In this document: piece by piece, positions 59,948 through 64,000 of the stretch | Layout of the letters: every line of letters starts with the position of its first letter | How positions within the stretch are numbered: position 1 is the stretch's first letter | DNA from: Diphasiastrum complanatum | Taxonomy: Eukaryota; Streptophyta; Lycopodiopsida; Lycopodiales; Lycopodiaceae | Direction: 5' to 3' | Length of the DNA: 64,000 bases | NCBI GenBank assembly: GCA_029204225.1 | Contig: CM055100.1 | Location: forward strand, 27,292,649-27,356,648 | Position numbers and translations under genes: made by a program | The notes under the pieces: model-generated | Told to the model about the DNA's origin: nothing | Database searches by the model: none | The model's input: the letters and a program-made list of their open reading frames with translations, nothing else

Positions 59948-62900
59948 CTAGCTTGGTTCAATCATTGCTTTACTAATCACTCCAAGTGATAATCTAAACT
60001 TCATAAAAGGTGTCTTTTGAAGTGGTTTAGTAAGTAGATCAGCTACACATTCATTGCTTGGAACATGCTCCAAAGCAATCTCCTTGGCTTGCACCATTTC
60101 TCTCACAAAGTGATGGCATATCTCAATGTGCTTAGATCTTGCATGGAAGATTGGGTTAGACGGAAGGTGTTGGGCTGATATATTGTCATTGTAGATGATT
60201 GGTGCCTCCTCTGAATCCATGATCTTTAGTTCCACCAATAATCTCTTGATCCAAAGTACCTCCTTTGTAGTGGTTGTCAAAGCTTTGTACTCGGCCTCGG
60301 TTGAAGATAGAGATATAGTTTCTTGCTTTTTTGAAAGCCATGAAACCACACCTTCTCCTATGAAAGTTGAATAGGCACTTGTTGATTTCCTATCCCTCTT
60401 GTCCCCTGCAAAATCTGAATCACTAAATGCATGAAGGTTAATCACATCTCCTCTATATAGAATCCCAAAATCCAATGTACTTGAGATGTATCTTAGAATC
60501 CTCTTAGCCTTTTTCCAATGGATATTCAATGGCTTTTGCATGGATTGGCTCAACCTACATACACTAAAGCTAAGATCTGGTCTAGTTATAGTGATCCACA
60601 TTAAGGAACCTATAAGTTGCCTAAACAAAGTGATGTCCATGAAGGATCTTTCATCATCTTCATTTGGCACTTTTACATCTTGCTCCATTGGTGTGTCAAC
60701 ACTTTTGCATACTTCCATCTTAAACTTCTTCAAAAGACTTTGAGCATAGTTTACTTGACTTATAAAGATAAAATCAGACCCTCTAAGTACTTCTATGCCA
60801 TTAGAAACATCCATTTGACATAGAATCCATTCAAAATGTGATGCAAGTGCAATGATTAGCCTTATTGTGACCATCTTGGCCACGGGTGCAAAAGTTTCCT
60901 CATAGTCTATCCCTCTCTCTTGAGCATAACCTTTTGCAACTAATCTTGCTTTATGTTTGTTAACACTCCCATTTGCATTCAACTTAAGCTTGAAGACCCA
61001 CTTGCATCCTATTACATTCCTTTGAGGTCTCTCAACAAGCAACCAAGTTTCATTCTCAATCAAGGCATCATACTCATCCAACATAGCTTTATACCATTCT
61101 TTGGAGTTCAATGCATCTTCAACATTAGATGGTTCTTCAAAACTAGATAAAGCATAAGAAGTGGATGAGATACCCTCAACTTGCTGTCCTTTGCCTTGAT
61201 ATGTGAGCCTTGATGGCTCCACTTTTTCCCTTGAAGATCTCCTTGGTGTGATAGGTGGGTTTGGTGCTTGCTCCTCCATGAGCTCCTCCTCAAAACCAAG
61301 ATCTTGCTCCTCGGCCATCTTCTTCTTGATTGTTGGAGCACTTGGGCCTTCTTCAAGCATATGCATATGATGTTCATCAAAGATGACATCCCTTGAAACA
61401 ACAAATTTGTTCAAGGATGGGAGATAGACTTTGTAGCCCTTGCTTGAGCTTGCATATCCAAGCATGATCCCTCTTGTGGAAGATGGATCCTCCTTGGTTC
61501 TTGTTTCCAATAGCACATGCACATAACATATACACCCAAAAACTTTCAAGTGATTAAGATTGGGTTTCTTTCCATACAACATCTCATAAGGAGTTTTGCC
61601 TTCAATTGCTTTGCAAGACACCCTATTCATCAAGTAGTTTGCACATACAAGAGACTCACCCCAAAAGGATTTGGGCAAACAAGCATCTAATCTTAAAGCC
61701 TTAGAACATTCACATAATGTTCTATTCCTTCTTTCAGCAACTCCATTTTGTTGAGGAGTGTAAGGACAAGAAGTCTCTTTCTTGATCCCTTTCTCCTCAC
61801 AAAAGGCCTTGAACTCATTGGAGATGAATTCTCCACCATTGTCACTTCTAAGAATCTTGATGCTATGATTATGATGCTTTTCCACAAACAACTTGAACTT
61901 TACAAAAGTATCAAATACTTGAGACTTGAAGGAAAGTAAGAACACCCAACAATATCTTGAGTAGTCATCAATGAAGGTTAAAAACATGGATGAACCTCCA
62001 TTAGATTTGGTGCTAGCAATGTGCACATCCGAGTGTATGAGTTCAAGAGGATGAGATGACTTTGTGATGGAGTTAGGAAACCCCTTCTTATGTGCCTTGG
62101 ATAAGGCACAAGCTTCACAAACCTTGTCTTCCTTCCCAATAGACCTTGGTAGGCCTAAAGCATACTCCTCCTTGATCATAGCCTCCATGGAACCCGAGTT
62201 GACATGTCCAAGTATTTTGTGCCATAAAGTAAAAGTAGATATCTTGCTCTTCTCGGCCAACATGACAACATTAGTATCCACAAATGCATCCAACTTATAA
62301 AGTTTGCCAAGTCTAGTGCCCTTAGCCACTATCTTACCCTTCTTCTTGATGAAACATTCATTTGAAGCAAAGTCAACATTGAAACCATTGTCTACCATTT
62401 GGCCAACACTTAGTAGATTCTTTGTTATTGTAGGAATGTACAAAACACCTTCTATGCTGATCTTTTTGGAAGATCCTAAGCAAAGGAGAATGCTACCAAC
62501 TCCTTCAATCTTACAAGCTTCATCATTTGCTGTATAGATAGACTTTATAGGTCCATCATAAGATAAGAGAGAAGAGAAAAACTCCCTTTTACTAGTCATG
62601 TGTGAACTAGCACCCGAGTCAATCCACCAAGGATCTTCTCCTTTGAAGCTTGTTGAAGAAAATATGGACATCATGAGAGAGTCCTCATGTGAACTCTCCT
62701 CCTCCTCTTCTTTGCTCATGTTGGCTTGGCTTTGATCTTGCTTCCTCTTGAAGCATTCCGAGGCATAATGCCCCATCTTGCTACAATAGTAGCACTTCAC
62801 CTTTGATTTGTCCTTCTTGACTTTGGTGGTTGATGGAGATGCCTTTGAGGGTCCTTCTTGATCTTCAAGCTTTGTAGACTTCTTGAATGTTGATACTTTG

Positions 62901-63559
62901 CCTTTGGACTTGCCTTTGCCTTTGGTGAAGAGAGCTTGGTCATCTCCACCTTGGATGGAAAGCCTATCCATCCTCTCTTGCATTTGGCTCCTTCTTGATT
63001 CCTCGGCCACGAGTGTGCCTTGGAGTTCTTCAATTATGGGTAGCTTACCCATAATTGCATATCCCTGAACCAAATTGTCAAATTCAAAGCTTAGTCCATT
63101 CAATATGAGTTGAACAAGCTCTTCATCCTTGATAGGATCACCTATAAAGGCTAGCTCTTTGTTCAATTCCTTTACTCTTAGGACAAAAGTATGTGCACTC
63201 TCTCCTTTCTTTTGATAGCTTCTATAGATTTGATTCTTCAAAGCTAACATTCTAGTTTGGTTCTTGGATTCATAGACCTTTTGCAAAGTCTCCCAAGCAT
63301 CTTGAGCTGAAGTGCAATCTCCTACCTCTCTTAAGAGTTCATTTGCAACATTCATTTTTATGCAATGTAGTGCAACATTGCACCTCTTGATGTATTTGGC
63401 TTTTTCTTGAGGATGAATAGGTTCACCCTCCTTACCATTTACAATTTCCATCAGATCTTGCATGATCATGATGGATTCCATTCTAACTTTCCATATGGAA
63501 TAGTTAGTTTTGTTGAGCCTTTCATTAGTATCCAAAAGATATGCATTTATAGATGCCAT
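59948..63559 (-). CDS. Copia gag-pol, 1203 residues, in-frame loss of RT core
   Basis: One uninterrupted frame. Gag (WKVRMESI) comes first, then a zinc knuckle CYYCSKMGHYASEC (about residues 256-269), protease WWIDSGASSH (Asp about 314) and pre-integrase HKILGHV ... CEACALSK. The integrase retains its acids (HSDVH about 510, SDNGGEF, NGVAERRN). RT starts normally (VIGCKWVFKLKL, ERGIDYEETFAPVAKM) but at about residue 920 (forward 60798) DVSN is joined directly to GIEVLRG. Compared with the intact element, about 119 residues are gone, including the YVDD motif. RNase H follows intact (FSDSDFAGD, SSTEAEYKAL). The product could still give Gag, protease, integrase and RNase H but no active RT; the element would depend on another copy. 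The frame is otherwise free of stops, suggesting a recent insertion. Confidence 0.93.
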   Translation of the reverse strand: MASINAYLLDTNERLNKTNYSIWKVRMESIMIMQDLMEIVNGKEGEPIHPQEKAKYIKRCNVALHCIKMNVANELLREVGDCTSAQDAWETLQKVYESKNQTRMLALKNQIYRSYQKKGESAHTFVLRVKELNKELAFIGDPIKDEELVQLILNGLSFEFDNLVQGYAIMGKLPIIEELQGTLVAEESRRSQMQERMDRLSIQGGDDQALFTKGKGKSKGKVSTFKKSTKLEDQEGPSKASPSTTKVKKDKSKVKCYYCSKMGHYASECFKRKQDQSQANMSKEEEEESSHEDSLMMSIFSSTSFKGEDPWWIDSGASSHMTSKREFFSSLLSYDGPIKSIYTANDEACKIEGVGSILLCLGSSKKISIEGVLYIPTITKNLLSVGQMVDNGFNVDFASNECFIKKKGKIVAKGTRLGKLYKLDAFVDTNVVMLAEKSKISTFTLWHKILGHVNSGSMEAMIKEEYALGLPRSIGKEDKVCEACALSKAHKKGFPNSITKSSHPLELIHSDVHIASTKSNGGSSMFLTFIDDYSRYCWVFLLSFKSQVFDTFVKFKLFVEKHHNHSIKILRSDNGGEFISNEFKAFCEEKGIKKETSCPYTPQQNGVAERRNRTLCECSKALRLDACLPKSFWGESLVCANYLMNRVSCKAIEGKTPYEMLYGKKPNLNHLKVFGCICYVHVLLETRTKEDPSSTRGIMLGYASSSKGYKVYLPSLNKFVVSRDVIFDEHHMHMLEEGPSAPTIKKKMAEEQDLGFEEELMEEQAPNPPITPRRSSREKVEPSRLTYQGKGQQVEGISSTSYALSSFEEPSNVEDALNSKEWYKAMLDEYDALIENETWLLVERPQRNVIGCKWVFKLKLNANGSVNKHKARLVAKGYAQERGIDYEETFAPVAKMVTIRLIIALASHFEWILCQMDVSNGIEVLRGSDFIFISQVNYAQSLLKKFKMEVCKSVDTPMEQDVKVPNEDDERSFMDITLFRQLIGSLMWITITRPDLSFSVCRLSQSMQKPLNIHWKKAKRILRYISSTLDFGILYRGDVINLHAFSDSDFAGDKRDRKSTSAYSTFIGEGVVSWLSKKQETISLSSTEAEYKALTTTTKEVLWIKRLLVELKIMDSEEAPIIYNDNISAQHLPSNPIFHARSKHIEICHHFVREMVQAKEIALEHVPSNECVADLLTKPLQKTPFMKFRLSLGVISKAMIEPS

Positions 63560-64000
63560 CTAGTCTCCTAATCAAGGACTTGACACAAATGAAGGTTACT
63601 TCTATTGATTTGATTGAAGGTCTACCTTATCCCACTTCTTAGGGACCTGAAAAGATCAGTAATAGACTTCCTATAAAGATCTAAGAATGATCTCTAACAA
63701 AATCAAATCATAGAATACTAGAAACAATGCACTTGCTTGATTGAAGTAGACAATACTAGTAGAATTGCCCCTCTTTCTATAAAGAACATTAAAGCTTCCA
63801 AATGATCTGATCAAGAGTGAATTTCAGCAACCTAATATACTTCCAAAATCACTTGTAAAAGATCTAAATGGAACTTAATGAGGATGCAACACAATCTACT
63901 ATCAAGATAATCACAAGCAAAAAATGATCAAAATTGATGAAAAATTGATCTAATTTGGTGCATAAGTCAAGCAATGGTTGGACTGAACCTAAATCACTTT
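63560..64000 (-). other. Leader of the RT-deleted copia element
   Basis: Non-coding sequence upstream of the gag-pol ATG. The intact copia has a leader of about 600 bp, so the primer site and 5' LTR should begin just beyond the window; none is seen here. Confidence 0.6.

Larger units (their letters stand above)
59252..64000 (-). mobile_element. Ty1/copia element, RT-deleted, 5' LTR outside the window
   Basis: The 3' LTR is 59252-59933, the polypurine tract 59934-59944, gag-pol 59948-63559 and the leader from 63560 to beyond the end. It interrupts the chromovirus RT exactly where an Arg-Met-Cys-Val motif should continue upstream. It is related to the intact element at 11673-17533 across the whole protein. 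Confidence 0.85.

Overview
The window looks like repeat-rich nuclear DNA of a land plant. The evidence is one spliced plant gene (a long-chain fatty alcohol oxidase with two membrane segments and three exons), several plant-type Ty1/copia and Ty3/gypsy retrotransposons (including a chromovirus with a chromodomain), initiator-tRNA-Met primer sites (TGGTATCAGAGC), small hAT-type MITEs and long dinucleotide microsatellites. There is no operon-like organisation, and I see no tRNA, rRNA or CRISPR. The species cannot be fixed from the sequence.

Layout. 1-11.7 kb: a graveyard of gypsy-type pieces. These are a gag zinc-knuckle remnant, an LTR and unknown 270-residue frame on the minus strand, a plus-strand RT/RNase H/integrase remnant, a decayed coiled-coil gene, a minus-strand gag-protease remnant and a second coiled-coil gene. 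11.67-17.53 kb: a complete Ty1/copia element, 5861 bp, whose two 653-bp LTRs are the same by eye. It has a 5-bp target duplication (GGAAT), primer site, polypurine tract and one uninterrupted 1316-residue gag-pol frame, and it splits the second coiled-coil pseudogene. That pseudogene is also split by a 229-bp hAT-like MITE at 19.36 kb. 19.7-26.2 kb: non-coding, with LTR remnants, a strict 73-bp minisatellite and two inverted copies of another hAT-type MITE.

26.28-31.65 kb (minus): the only apparent functional host gene, fatty alcohol oxidase (FAO). Its 2.7-kb second intron is loaded with simple and minisatellite repeats. 31.8-36.4 kb: non-coding, with a 148-bp (CT)n tract. 36.4-38.8 kb: an internally deleted gypsy-like element (LTR, primer site, about 500 bp, LTR). 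38.8-42.85 kb: a decayed short-LTR copia element (minus). 43.0-43.6 kb: gypsy gag remnant. 43.7-44.4 kb: degenerate GGGAAT repeats.

44.8-50.8 kb is the least explained part. It holds decayed intron-containing genes on both strands (one resembling a Ulp1/C48 protease), a 53-bp-arm hairpin, a tandem gene-end duplication, and a roughly 20-bp motif (like ATATCGGTTCAACGCGCG) found about 13 times in both orientations. It may be the remains of a large DNA transposon, but that is inference.

51-52.7 kb: a deleted copia element joining gag directly to the end of RNase H. 52.8-56.4 kb: a mosaic of two LTR families. 56.7-59.25 kb (minus): chromovirus RT-RNase H-integrase-chromodomain, with Lys at the integrase catalytic Glu position. 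59.25-64.0 kb (minus): a second copia element inserted in that chromovirus. It has a 1203-residue open frame that has lost about 119 residues of the RT core in frame, including the YVDD motif, so it cannot make its own RT. Its 5' LTR lies beyond the window.
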